Assembly: GCA_016711405.1 (NCBI GenBank)
Contig: JADJSZ010000003.1
Coordinates: forward strand, 62,001-126,000
DNA length: 64,000 nucleotides
Direction of reading: 5' to 3'
From: Candidatus Hadersleviella danica
GTDB lineage: Bacteria; Chloroflexota; Anaerolineae; Promineifilales; Promineifilaceae
The notes beneath the pieces were generated by a model, which was not told the origin of the DNA, searched no databases, and saw nothing but the letters and a program-made list of their open reading frames with translations. Below are positions 26,856 to 36,266 of this stretch, piece after piece; positions within the stretch are counted from its first letter, which is position 1, and each line of letters opens with the position of its first letter. The position numbers and the translations under genes were made by a program.

Positions 26856-27620
26856 ATGACCAGTGACAAAAGACAAATGACAAAACGCCTCGCCATTCCC
26901 CTCCTCTTGGCCGCCTTGGTCGCTCTCTTTTTCAGCCCACTGGCCTTCACCAACCTCATTTTGGCGCGGGGGGACACCTATCTCTACTTTTACCCCTACT
27001 GGCAAGCGGCGCAAGATGCGTTGCTGGCGGGGCGCATCCCCCTCTGGAACCCCGACATTTTTATGGGCGCACCCCTGCTGGCCAACAGCCAGATGGGCTT
27101 CTTTTACCCGCTCAACTGGCCGCTGTGGGCACTCTTGCCCGTCCCCTACGCCGTTAGTGCGACCATCATTTTGCACATCTGGATTGCCGCACTGGGAACC
27201 CATGCCCTTGCGCGGCGGCTGGGGCTGGGGCGAGAAGCGGCCGTGTTAGCGGCCGTCCTCTTCGCCCTCGGCGGCTACCTCACCGCTCAAGTCGAGCATG
27301 TCAACCAACTGCAAGGGCTGGCGTGGTTGCCGTGGTTATTATGGGCAGTGGTGCGCAGGGGGGCAGGGGAGCAGAGGGGCGGAGGAGCAGAGGGGAAACC
27401 GACTACTTACTCAGCACTCAGCACTCAGCACTCAGCACTCAGCACTTACTCCGTCGCCCTCTTCTTCGCCCTCCAACTCCTCGCAGGCCACACCCAAACC
27501 GTCTTCATCACAGGCATCGCGGCCGTGCTTGTCATCGCACTGGGGACAAGGGACTGGGGACGAGGAACCACTGAGCACTCAGCACTCAGCACTCAGCACT
27601 CTCCTCTCTTCCCTCTTCTC
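26856..27620 (+). CDS. YfhO-like membrane protein, N-terminal part
   Basis: Begins MTSDKRQMTKRLAIPLLLAA, with the start codon supplied by CAATGACC-type repeats; a second ATG at 26877 (MTKRLAIP) may be the native start. The family signature follows: GDTYLYFYPYWQAAQDALLA, GRIPLWNPDIFMGAPLLANS and FYPLNWPLWALLPV, as in YfhO/GT-C proteins. An in-frame repeat patch at about 27355-27460 encodes RRGAGEQRGGGAEGK and SALSTQHSALSTYS. A second patch (about 27545-27650) shifts the frame, so the protein continues in the next entry. The open frame runs on to 27875 as nonsense. Confidence 0.8.
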
Positions 27621-29520
27621 TCTTCTCTCCTCCTCCCTCCTCGCCCTGCTCATCGCGGCCGTGCAACTCCTGCCCACCCTCGAACTCACCCGCTACTCCA
27701 GCCGCGCAGGGGGGCTAACCACCAACGAAGTCCTCTCCTTTTCGTGGCATCCTCTGCTGGCCGCACAGAGCCTCCTGCCCAACTACACAGGCCACACTTT
27801 CTCCGAATACATCGCCTTTGTGCCCATCACCGCCCTGCTGCTGGCTGTGGTGGGGGCGTGGCAATGGCGGCATAGCCTCGCGGCGCGGCTGGGATTGGCG
27901 CTCAGTGGGCTAGGACTATGGCTCGCCCTCGGCCGCTTCGGCGGCCTCTACCTGCTCCTCGCCCACCTGCCCGGCTTCGATTTATTCCGCGTCCCCGCCC
28001 GCTGGCTCGTGCTTTATGCTTTAGGAATAGCCTTACTCGCGGCCGTTGGCTGGGAAAAGGCTCGTAGTAACGGCTTTAGCCGTTCCCCGCTCGTAGTGGC
28101 GGCTTTAGCCGTTCTCGCCCTCATCGCATGGGGCTACGCGGCCGTGCCCCTCGGCCGCTTCCTCCCCACAGGCCCCGAAGCCCCCCTAAATTGGCCCAAT
28201 GCATGGAATACGGCCGCCCAAATAGCAGAACTCGTTATTGGGGTATTGGTAATTAGTAATTGGCAATTGGTAATTGGGCGCATCAAAATTACCAATTACC
28301 AATTACCAATTACCCTCCTCTTCCTCTTCCTCGCCACCCGCCCCCTGCCCGCCAACCATCCCACCACCCCCGAAGCGTACTTCGACCAACGGCCGCCCAG
28401 CCTGCGCCTGCACACCCTCAACGCCGGGCAAGATGTGCCCGGCCGCTTCCTCAGCCTCTCCCAAACCTTCTTCGACCCCGGCGACCAAGCCGAAATTGAC
28501 ACCATCTACACGGGTATCTTGTCCGAACGCGCCCGCTACGACTACACCATCGCCATCAAACAAAAAGAGATTCTGGCTCCCAACTTGGGCATGGTCTACC
28601 ACCAGCCCTCACTCGATGGCTTCGACGGCGGCGTGTTGCCCCTGCGGAGCTACAGCGATCTCATGGCCGACACCATTTTGGCGGGGCAACTGACCACCGA
28701 CGGCCGTTTGCGCGAATTTTTGCCCGCCATCCCCTCGGCCGAATGGCTCGATTGGTTCAACGTGCGCACCCTCATCACCGACAAAGTGGGCGACGCATGG
28801 GTGAACGGCGTTTATTTTGATTTGCAACACCCCGCCACCCTGTCCGCTGGGGAGCAAATTGCCGTGGGCTACATCCCCCCCTTCACCGCCACTCATGTTC
28901 TGCTCCACGCCCCCACGGCCGCTGGAACCCTCAACACCCTGCCCCTTTCGGCGTGGGCAGATGGTGTGTGGGCGGCCGAACTCCCGCAAGCGGCCGTGCC
29001 CGCCTCGCTCACCCTGCAAGCCAACCAAGAGTGGCTCGTGCAAGGGGTGACGCTCTTTAATGAAGAGACGGCCGCTTTCCAGCCCCTCGTCCTCGGCCAA
29101 TACCGCCTCATTCACTCGGGCGATGTCAAAATATACGAAAACCTCGACGTGCGCCCCCGCGCGTGGGCCGTGGCCGAACTCAGTTGCCCCTTGCGGGATG
29201 AGTCGTGCGTGGTGGGCTACCCCACCGTGGCCAACTACACGGCCGAACACATCACCCTGCACACCAATTTCCCCACGGCCGCATGGCTGGTGCTGGGCGA
29301 TGCCCATTACCCCGGCTGGCAGGCGACTGTCAGCGGCCAGCCAGCGGAGGTGGTGGGGTATGGTGGCTTTTTTCGGGCGGTGTTTGTGCCTGCGGGGGCG
29401 CAGGTGGTGGAGATGGAGTTTCGGCCGTGGGGGTTTGTGGTCGGCCGTTGGCTCTCGTTGGTGGGGTTGTTGGTGGTATACTTGCTCGCTAAGCAAGAAA
29501 AAAAATATCAAGCCATCTAA
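27600..29520 (+). CDS. YfhO-like membrane protein, C-terminal part
   Basis: Continues with LALLIAAVQLLPTLELTRYS, EVLSFSWHPLLAAQSLLPNY (family-typical loop), about six more membrane helices and a soluble beta-rich C-terminal domain ending in a final helix (WLSLVGLLVVYLLA). Two further repeat insertions are in frame: a doubled AACGGCTTTAGCCGTTC element at about 28060-28112, and a mirrored GGTAATT/AATTACC array at about 28240-28315 encoding LVISNWQLVIG and ITNYQLPIT. The open frame starts upstream at 27298. With the N-terminal part it would be about 880 residues, a normal YfhO size. It probably transfers a sugar to surface polymers. Confidence 0.8.
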
Positions 29521-29560
29521 ATTTATCGATTTTAAGGCCTCTTCCCAAGGCTGTTAAGCC

Positions 29561-30393
29561 ATGAAAGTTTCTGTTATCGTTCCAACACTCAATAATGTGA
29601 CTTTAGGAGATACCCTGCGAGCGATTGAAAACCAAACGCATCCACCCGATGAACTGATTGTAGTCGGCCGTGATGAGATGGGCATAACGCAAGCCTTTCC
29701 ACAGGTGCGCTTTGTGGATACAGAACGGCCGATGTGTGCGGCGGCCGCACGAAACATTGGCATGAAAATGGCCAAGGGTGACATCTTTATCTTTACGGAT
29801 TCTGATTGTATCCCTAACCCTGACTGGGTAGCCCAACACCTTTCATTACAACAGCAGGGCAAACAGATTGTGGGGGGAGGCGTTGTCATTGCCAATCCCA
29901 ATTATTGGGCAGAAAGTGACAACATTTCGATGTTTCATGAATTTTTGCATACCCATCCCCAAGGCAAACGCAACGATTACTCCCTACACTTAATTTGAGC
30001 ATTCACCGAACTATCTGGAAGCCGTTGGCGATATGGATGAATCTTTCCAAGGGGCGGCGGGGGGAAGATAGCGATTGGACGATTCGGATGAAGCAAGCGG
30101 GGTTTGAACTTCATTTCGGGCCAATGGCTGTTGTGCGCCATGCCCCGCTCCGTGCCAATTGGTCTTCTCTCATTCGCCATTGGGTACATTCAGGGTATAA
30201 CAATATCCGGGTGAGGTTGCGCTATGAGCAGGAATATCAGACCCCATTTTGGGCTAAACGTGTGTGGGGGCTTCGGCTTTTATCGCCCGTGATTGCACTC
30301 TATACCACCTTGGCCATCTTCAAGAACAGGTTGTCATGGCCTTATTGGCGCAGTATTCCGATTGTATACGCAACCAAAGTCATCTACTGCTGA
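29561..30393 (+). pseudogene. Family 2 glycosyltransferase, decayed
   Basis: The first 145 residues are a normal GT2 start (MKVSVIVPTLNNVTLGDTLR, ELIVVGRD, CAAAARNIGMKMAKGDIFIF, TDSDCIPNPDW), then a stop at 29998. The remainder is spread over the other frames: NLSIHRTIW at about 30000, AVGDMDESFQGAAG at about 30020-30055, and EDSDWTIRMKQAGFELHF onward to 30393. At least three indels are needed to restore the frame, one at a GGGG run near 30048. This is more damage than in most genes here, so true decay is likely. Confidence 0.75.
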
Positions 30394-30476
30394 GGGGCGG
30401 CTGGGCTATACAAGATAAATCTGCCCTTCAATAATCAAACAGTGAAACGCGCTTTCTCATTTTTGGTGCATCCACA

Positions 30477-31421
30477 TGAGCCAATTGGTTTCTCAGCGGA
30501 CGAAAGTTGCCATCATCATCGGCATGGAATCAATTGGCCGTGACGGTGCATAGCCTCGTGTCTGTGACGGTACTTGATTATGCTCCCTTTAGATTTTCTT
30601 AATAGACAATGGGGTGAGCCATCCTTTGCAACCGCTCCTCGGCCGAATTTCCTTATATTCGCTTTTGTGCGCAATGAGCATAATTTAGGCTTTGCGGGGT
30701 AAAATAACACGGGTCTGCGCGAAAGCGTTGGCACACAACTGAGAATCTCTTCTTTTTACTCAATAACGATACAGTTTTAGACAGGGTCTGTTTAGATGAA
30801 CTTGTGGCCGCCTTGGAAAACTCAGATGGGTGGGGTTGGTGATGCCAAAAATTTGTTATGCATCTGACCCCCAGCATCTGATCAGGGGAGCCGAATTACC
30901 GCCCTGTATTGCGGGAATTAACAAATGAGTGGCAGGGGGTAGTGGATACACAGACAGACGAAGAACGGCCGCGTATCATCGAATTCGCCCCCTTTTGTGC
31001 GGTATTACTTTCACGTCAACTCCTTGAAACAGTTGGCTTACTCGATGAACAGTTCTTTCTCTATTATGAAGACCTCGATTATTGCCAACGTATGAGACAA
31101 GCGGGTTATACGTTGGCCATGATTCCCACGGCTAAAGTTTGGCACAAGGTTTCCGTTAGCACAGGGGGTTGGCACACCCCCATGGAACGTTTTCTGATGG
31201 CACAGAGTAGCGGCCGATATTTTCGCCGCCACGGCCAAGGGTGGCGCATGTTCTTCATTTTGCCCTACCGGTTAGCCAGTGCCCTCCGTTTGACAGTTGT
31301 CTTAAGCTATAAAAGTGAGTGGCGTTCTTTGCGTGCCTATTGGTATGGCTTGTGGTTGGGTTGGCGCACAGGGCAAGCCAATACACCTGCTCCCCGTTGG
31401 GTTCGTACTCAAACACAATAG
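30477..31421 (+). pseudogene. Rhamnosyltransferase-like GT2, decayed; intact C-terminal half
   Basis: 30500-30900 holds recognisable GT2 pieces in several frames: TKVAIII, LAVTVHSLVSVTVLDYAPF, LIDNGS, EFPYIRF, VRNEHNLGFAG, NNDTVLDRVCLDELVAAL and DAKNLLC. From 30909 a single frame of 170 residues reads RIIEFAPFCAVLLSRQLLET, VGLLDEQFFLYYEDLDYCQR and MRQAGYTLAMIPTAKVWHK, the C-terminal half of family 2 rhamnosyl-type transferases (the E-D-x-D motif is the acceptor/base site). Five or more indels are needed for a full gene. It lies directly upstream of an IS110 element. Confidence 0.75.
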
Positions 31422-31536
31422 TACACGATGGCGGAATTAACTCGGTAGTTTTGCTTGTCATTCTGAGAGCCCCCACGGCCGAAGCCGTTCTAAAAAGCGA
31501 GAAACAAGCTTGCCCACTCCACTCGTGAATGTCATA

Positions 31537-31716
31537 TTATGCCTCTACGTTTAGACAGTTAAGACCGACTTTGAATTGGTGTCTAAGAACCCGTTTCTGA
31601 GAGTGGTTCTGATTATCAACGGTTTTATGAATGGTGGCCGCAAGGACCCCGTTGAGTAGCTTACGCTTGAACAAAGATAATCAGGTCTAAACGAATTCAA
31701 CGTTCAAGAGGCATAA
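31537..31716 (+). ncRNA. Candidate IS110 bridge RNA region
   Basis: 180 nt just before the transposase with nested inverted arms: TTATGCCTCT (31537-31546) with AGAGGCATAA (31707-31716); CGTTTAGAC (31548-31556) with GTCTAAACG (31685-31693); CTGATTATC (31609-31617) with GATAATCAG (31676-31684); CAACGG (31618-31623) with CCGTTG (31649-31654); and GAACC (31587-31591) with GGTTC (31605-31609). Position and size fit the bridge RNAs that guide IS110-family recombinases. This is an inference from fold and context; the target- and donor-binding loops were not identified. Confidence 0.6.
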
Positions 31717-31720
31717 AACG

Positions 31721-33115
31721 ATGAGCACCAAGAAACATCAAACACAGAAGGCCATAGATTTCAATGTTTTAGAGCAGATACAACCAGACGCCGCGGGAAT
31801 AGATGTCGGGGCATCAGAACTATATGTCTGTGTACCCCTTGGACGTGATGAACAACAAATAAAAAGCTTTAGTACATTCACAGTTGATTTACACCACTTG
31901 GCTGATTGGCTGAAGAGTTGCCGCATCAAAACAGTGGCTATGGAATCAACTGGCATCTATTGGATTCCTCTTTATGACATCCTAGAAAAGCGTGGCTTTG
32001 AAGTTTACTTGGTGAACGCACACCACCTTAAAAATGTGTCTGGGCGTAAAACAGATATCTCTGATTGTCAATGGCTGTATCAATTGCACACATACGGTCT
32101 GTTGCGCAATTCATTTCATCCAGCCGAAGAAATTCGAGCCGTGCGTGCGTTAGCCCGCCATCGGGATATGTTGATACGGTATCGATCTAGCCATATTCAA
32201 CATATGCAAAAGCTTTGGAGCTAATGAATGTACAATTGACTCGTGTACTAAGTGATATTACAGGCGAAACGGGTATGGGCATCATTCGGGCTATCTTGGC
32301 TGGTGAAACCGAGCCGCAAACCTTATTACAATACCGTCATGCACGTTGCAAGTGCAGCCCCGAAGATTTTGTAAAAGCACTAACGGGCAACTATCGTCAT
32401 GAACATCTTTTTGCTTTACAGCAAGCTGTCGAACTGTATGACACCTATGGGCAGCAAATTATGGCTGTCGATAAAGAAGTGGAAAAAATGTACACTGAGA
32501 TTCAACCAGTAGAGACGGAAGAAGAGCTATCAGCAACGCCTCCCAACTCTTCACAAAGAAAGCCGCGTAAAAATCAAGCTCATTTCGATTTGCCAGCGAT
32601 TTTATATCGCATTGCGGGCGTTGACTTGACCCAAATAGATGGTATTGATGCGCTAACGGCGCAGACCATTATCACGGAGATTGGCGTTGATATGAGCCAC
32701 TGGCGTACAGAGAAGCATTTCACCTCTTGGCTGGGTTTATGTCCACAAAATGACATTACAGGCGGTAAGATTAAGCGTCGCCAGACCAAAAACCAACAAC
32801 CGAGTGGCTACTGCGTTACGTGTAGCGGCACAATCTTTGATACGTAGCCAGAGTGCTTTGGGTGCTTTTTATCGACGTATCAAAGCGCGTCACGGGGCAC
32901 CTAAAGCGATTGTGGCTACGGCACACAAATTGGCACGTATCATCTACTACATGTTAAAGAATCGCGTTGACTATGTAGATCAAGGCAGTGATTCTTACAA
33001 TCAACAACAGCAAGAGAGAGCACTCAAAGCATTGGAAAAACGTGCAGAAAAGTTAGGGTTACGTCTTGAACCCATAACTCCGCACTCGAGTAGTTTTGTG
33101 CTAGTTTCTGAGTAG
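31721..33115 (+). pseudogene. IS110-family transposase, two frameshifts
   Basis: Three consecutive frames (31721-32224, 32215-32847, 32750-33115) together give a normal IS110 recombinase of about 463 residues. The N-terminal RuvC-like DEDD domain starts AAGIDVGASELYVCVP, with AMESTGIYWIPLYDILE and KTDISDCQWLYQLH. The C-terminal Transposase_20 domain reads YRIAGVDLTQIDGIDALTAQ, then FTSWLGLCPQNDITGGKI and the Ser-containing VAAQSLIRSQSALGAFYRR. Single missing A residues in the A-runs near 32212 and 32789 explain both breaks. With correct sequence it could be active. Its base composition is more AT-rich than the flanking genes, consistent with recent transfer. Confidence 0.85.
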
Positions 33116-33206
33116 CAAAGCGAAGAATCCCTAATACCTATGCTAATTCAAGAGCAATGAGATGTTCTAGGGATTCCTCACTTCGTTCGGAATGACAAGC
33201 AAGCGT
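33115..33206. repeat. Dispersed palindromic repeat next to IS110
   Basis: AGCGAAGAATCCCTAA is mirrored by TAGGGATTCCTCACTTCG and then GGAATGACAAGC. It is the same family as at 18688-18772, here in a more complete palindromic form of about 90 bp. Confidence 0.65.
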
Positions 33207-33302
33207 ATCGGCCGTGCCCCCCACCCCTACGATGTTATGGGGGCAACGCGACCTCATTCACAATTAACCATTCATAATTCACAATTCACAATTCACAATT
33301 CC

Positions 33303-34605
33303 ATGCGCTACTTCCCCCTTCTTCTCCTCTCGTTCTTCATGGTGGCGTGCAATTTACGGCCGAACACGGCCGCATCCACCCCCATCCCCACGCCAACCCT
33401 TGCCGCCCATCGTCGCCTTGCCCAATACCCCCACGCCTTTGCCCCGCCCCACCGAGTTTGTGCCACAGGCCACAGCCACGGCCGACCCCACTTTGCCCGC
33501 GTGGACTGTTTTGGTGTACATGGCGGCCGATAATAACTTGGACCGCGCCGCTTTGCTGAACCTGAACGAGATGGAAGCCGCGCTAAACAGCCCCGATGTG
33601 CAGGTGGTGGTTCAGTTAGACCGCCCTTTTGATGCGGAATGGAGCGACACGCGCCGTTACCTCATCACCCCCGACAAAGATTTGCAGGCTTTTACCACCC
33701 CCCCCGTGGCCAACTTGGGCGAGGCTAACATGGGCGACCCTGAAACCTTGGCCGACTTCATTCGTTGGGGGCAGTTAACTTATCCCGCCAACCAAACGGC
33801 TCTCATTGTGTGGAACCACGGCCGCGCATGGCAGGGCATTGCCTATGATGACAGCGCCAGCGACTATTTGGACCTGCTGGAATTGCAAGAAGGGCTGGCT
33901 TTGGCCTCGGCCGACTTGGCCTTAATTGGCTTTGATGCTTGCTTGATGGGTCAATTGGAACTATTCACCGCCATCGCGCCCTACGCCCGCGTTGGGGTCG
34001 CCTCGGCCGAGCTAACGCCGGGGCGCGGCTGGCCCTATACAGCCATCTTAAACCAATTGGCCAGCCAACCCGATGTAGATGCGGCGCAATTGAGCCAAAT
34101 CATTGTGGGGCACTTTGGCGATTATTACACCCGCACCCAGCCCGATGCGTTCACCACCCTTACGGCCGTGGACTTGGCCGCGTTAACGGCCGTCACCAAC
34201 CACCTCAGCGACTTAACCAGCCAATTAAACGAGGAGTTGCCCTTCCATGCGGCCAGCTTGGGCACGGCGCGAAGCGGCGCAGAGGCGTATGCGCGGGCTT
34301 ACGGCCGTGAGGCAGAGCAATACGCCCTTGTAGACGTGGCGCACTTTGCCCAAATCTTGGCCAGCAGGAGCTTGGACGAGGCGGTGCAAGGCACGGCCGA
34401 GGCGTTGCGCCAGAGTGTGGCCACGGCCGTTCTCGCCCACCACCACGGCCTTGGTTTGCCCCAGTCCTCGGGTCTTAGCCTGTACTTCCCGCGCACGGCC
34501 GCCCAATATGACGGCTCTTATGCCCTGCAATCCCCCCTGCCTGCGTGGGATGGCTTCCTCAAAGCGTACCATTTGTTGGGTTCGACCTACTCCTCCGCCC
34601 CCAAA
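33303..34605 (+). CDS. Clostripain-like (C11) cysteine peptidase lipoprotein, N-terminal part
   Basis: From ATG 33303: lipoprotein signal peptide MRYFPLLLLSFFMVAC and a Thr/Pro-rich linker, then an apparent one-base shift at about 33396 into the main frame (33400-34632). That frame holds WTVLVYMAADNNLDRAALLN, QVVVQLDR, ALIVWNHGRAW (catalytic His) and IGFDACLMGQLEL (catalytic Cys), with GVASAELTPGRGWPY after it: the C11/clostripain caspase-like fold. It would be an Arg-type endopeptidase outside the cell. The frame is lost again at a C-run near 34601. An ACAATTC heptamer array (about 33255-33302) abuts the start codon. Confidence 0.85.
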
Positions 34606-36169
34606 TCGCCATCACCACCACCAACACCCTGACCACCAGCACCCAACAACCCGCCTTGCTCCGTTTCCAACCGACAGGGCGCGACATCGAAGAGGTGGTT
34701 TTGCTGGTGGGGCAGGAGACGGACAGCGGCCGCCGCCTCTTCACCTATGACCCGCTCATCCCCGAACCCAATTACCTGCCCAGCGGCGAACGCCTCTACA
34801 CATGGCGCGATGGCCTGCACGAAGACTTCTATGTTTGGCAGAGCCGCGCTCCTTTTTGGGCGATGGCGACGCTGGTTTGTTCGTTGTGCTGTGGCCGAGC
34901 TACGGTTACACGTCTACCCTGCGCACGGTCGCGGGTCAATTCTTCTCTGCCGATGGTTCCCCGCCTATTGTGGCTAATTTAACGATTGATACCTCGTCGC
35001 GCAGGCAAACGGCCGTGTGGGGCTACACCGCCACGGGCTATCCCTATGCCCTTGCCCCCCAAAATGGGGATTCGTTCGCCCCCTTCCAACTCTTTTGGGC
35101 GAGCAATGGCCTCCTCAGCCAACGTTCGGGCGACCCATTGCCCTTTGATGCTGTTGGTCAGCTCCCGTTTAGCTGGCAACCGCTCCCCAGTGGCGATTAT
35201 GTGCTCGGTTTCCAAGCCAGCAATCGGGCGGGGCAGATGGGCGAAGATACGGCCGATCTATTGGTTGACAATGATGAGCAATTGCACGATACCATCGCCT
35301 ACTTAGACCCTTATGTGGGCTACCAATTCAATTATCCCGCCGATTGGTATCGCCCCACCTACCGCGACACCCTCTTGTACACGACCAACCTCAGCGGCAC
35401 CACCCGCTTGCAAGTCACCCTCTACCCCAACCTCGTCAGCACCAGCCCCGCCGACCTTAAACGACAGGCGCTCACCCTTTTCGGCGGGGTCACGGTTCTT
35501 TATGAAGACGAGTTGGTCATCACCAACTACGGCGCATTGCGCACAGCCTACGGCTACACGGGTTCTGACGGGGAGCGCACGGGTATTTTGCTCACCTTCG
35601 TCCGTGGCAATGTGGGTTTTGTCATTGATGTGGATGGCCCCACGGCCGAGGAAGCGGCCACCCTCGCCTTGGTGGAGCAGTTGGCCAGCAGTTGGCAGTT
35701 CCGCCCCGTCTCGGCCGAGGGGTTGTTCCCCGGCCACTGGGGCCAAGTTACTCAACTTGGCTCGTTCAGCCTCCCCCGCCCGGCCGACTTTCGCTATGAA
35801 ACAGTCAGCGGCGATTGGCAACGGCTGACGGCCGCTCAAGATGCGCGTATCTTCGCCGCTTTCCGCACGGAGCCGCTCGGCACGCGGCCGTTAAACGACA
35901 CAGTGGCGCACTGGGCACAGTTAGCCAGCCAAGGGGTCGCCAATTACGCGCCGGGCAGGCTCGGCCGTTATGCGTTGGCCAATCAACTGTGGCTCCGCCA
36001 AGATTTTAGCTACCGCGATGGCAATAATCAGGAGGTGTGGGGGATGGTGTTGGCCACGGAACAGAATGGCCAGCAGGTGGTGGCTTGGATGGAGGCTCCT
36101 GCGGCTGTGTACGGGGAGGTGTTCGGCCGTGTCTTTGAGCCGTTATTGAGCGCGGCCGTGCATAATTAG
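34606..36169 (+). CDS. Clostripain-like lipoprotein, C-terminal region
   Basis: Continues in two more frames. From about 34606 the sequence is PQIAITTTNTLTTSTQQ to YVWQSRAP near 34855; then from about 34856 it is FLGDGDAGLFVVLWPSYGY and on to 36169. Single missing bases in the C-run at 34601 and the T/C-run at 34853 explain both shifts. The region is beta-rich (TTIDTSSRRQTAVWGYTATG type), followed by a PsbP/lipoprotein-like domain (YLDPYVGYQFNYPADWYRPT, LQVTLYPNL). Likely an extracellular binding part of the same protein. The uninterrupted open frame is 34802-36169. Confidence 0.7.
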
Positions 36170-36175
36170 GGTGGA

Positions 36176-36262
36176 AAGCCAGTGAAAGGTGAAAAGTGAA
36201 AGGTGAAATGTGGGGTACACGGGCACTTCCACCTTTCACCTTTCACTTTTTACTTTTCACCA
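36176..36262. repeat. Mirrored GTGAAAG/CTTTCAC heptamer array between convergent genes
   Basis: GTGAAAGGTGAAAAGTGAAA is mirrored by CCACCTTTCACCTTTCAC and TTTTTACTTTTCACC. The stem of 7-bp units fills the space between the convergent clostripain-like and P450 genes and could terminate both. Confidence 0.7.
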
Positions 36263-36266
36263 TGCT

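Larger units (their letters stand above)
31537..33115 (+). mobile_element. IS110-family insertion sequence
   Basis: Comprises the structured left region and the transposase gene. IS110 elements lack long terminal inverted repeats and normally make no target duplication, so the outer ends cannot be fixed from sequence alone. The right end lies near 33115, where a dispersed GCGAAGAATCCC-type palindrome begins. Confidence 0.7.
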
